Of a stretch of 64,000 bases of DNA, positions 63,970 to 64,000 are shown one piece after another. Every line of letters begins with the position of its first letter. Position 1 is the first letter of the stretch. This DNA is from Curtobacterium sp. ZW137 (GTDB lineage Bacteria; Actinomycetota; Actinomycetes; Actinomycetales; Microbacteriaceae): the NCBI RefSeq assembly GCF_003762905.1, contig NZ_RJKS01000007.1, positions 1-64,000 on the forward strand, read 5' to 3'. Both the position numbers and the translations under genes were made by a program. Below the pieces are notes generated by a model, which saw only the letters and a program-made list of their open reading frames with translations, was not told the DNA's origin and did not search any database.

Positions 63970-64000
63970 GTCAGTGGGCTGCGGAAGACCGCCCGAGCAG

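Overview
The window is high-GC actinobacterial DNA. Gene order, protein sequences and the many start codons that sit directly behind a -10 box all point to Microbacteriaceae, most likely Curtobacterium or a close relative; this assignment is inferred from protein similarity I recognise, not from a search. Coding density is very high. About 66 protein genes, one tRNA gene and one transposase remnant can be supported. No gene-free stretch exceeds about 300 bases.

Region 1 (1-38,240) is mostly conserved actinobacterial core. The left edge holds the last 32 codons of an IS481-type transposase. Then come lysine/diaminopimelate genes (dapB, dapA, dapF), folate/thymidylate genes (thyA, folA), RNase J, ftsK, pgsA, a CinA/PncC-type amidohydrolase, clgR, a DUF3046 gene, the SOS genes recA-recX and lexA with a LysM-domain membrane protein, tRNA modification genes (miaB, miaA), an RsmC-like methyltransferase, hflX, a partial histidine operon (hisC-hisB-hisH-hisA), an SseB-like protein, and the chromosome-segregation/ribosome block parA-scpA-scpB-rluB ... 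tyrA-cmk-der. A TetX-like flavin monooxygenase and its divergent TetR regulator are inserted between rluB and tyrA. Three small unknown proteins and an aldo/keto reductase follow der.

Region 2 (38,276-42,434) holds a RecQ helicase carrying a C-terminal phosphoribosyltransferase-like domain, a lipoprotein of unknown function, and a tRNA-Pro(GGG) gene with a strong terminator.

Region 3 (42,693-63,906) is accessory. It contains a GPH-type sugar symporter with a TetR regulator and a 680-residue putative serine hydrolase; two closely related MFS transporters divided by a GntR regulator and followed by a type-B carboxylesterase; a CPBP protease; a two-component system; a Baeyer-Villiger-type monooxygenase with a divergent MarR regulator; a TolB-like propeller; an alpha/beta hydrolase; an XRE regulator-cupin-aldo/keto reductase operon; and a GT14-like glycosyltransferase with a sugar epimerase. 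Most of these look like regulated uptake, ester hydrolysis and redox modules.

Two features run through the whole window. At about two dozen genes a TANNNT -10 hexamer ends 6-9 nt (mostly 6-7) before the start codon, which implies leaderless transcripts and helps to fix the starts. A 42-bp near-perfect palindrome recurs at three gene ends in Region 3, with half-copies elsewhere. SOS boxes lie before recA and between lexA and the LysM gene, and clear palindromic operators lie at the TetR, GntR and MarR loci.
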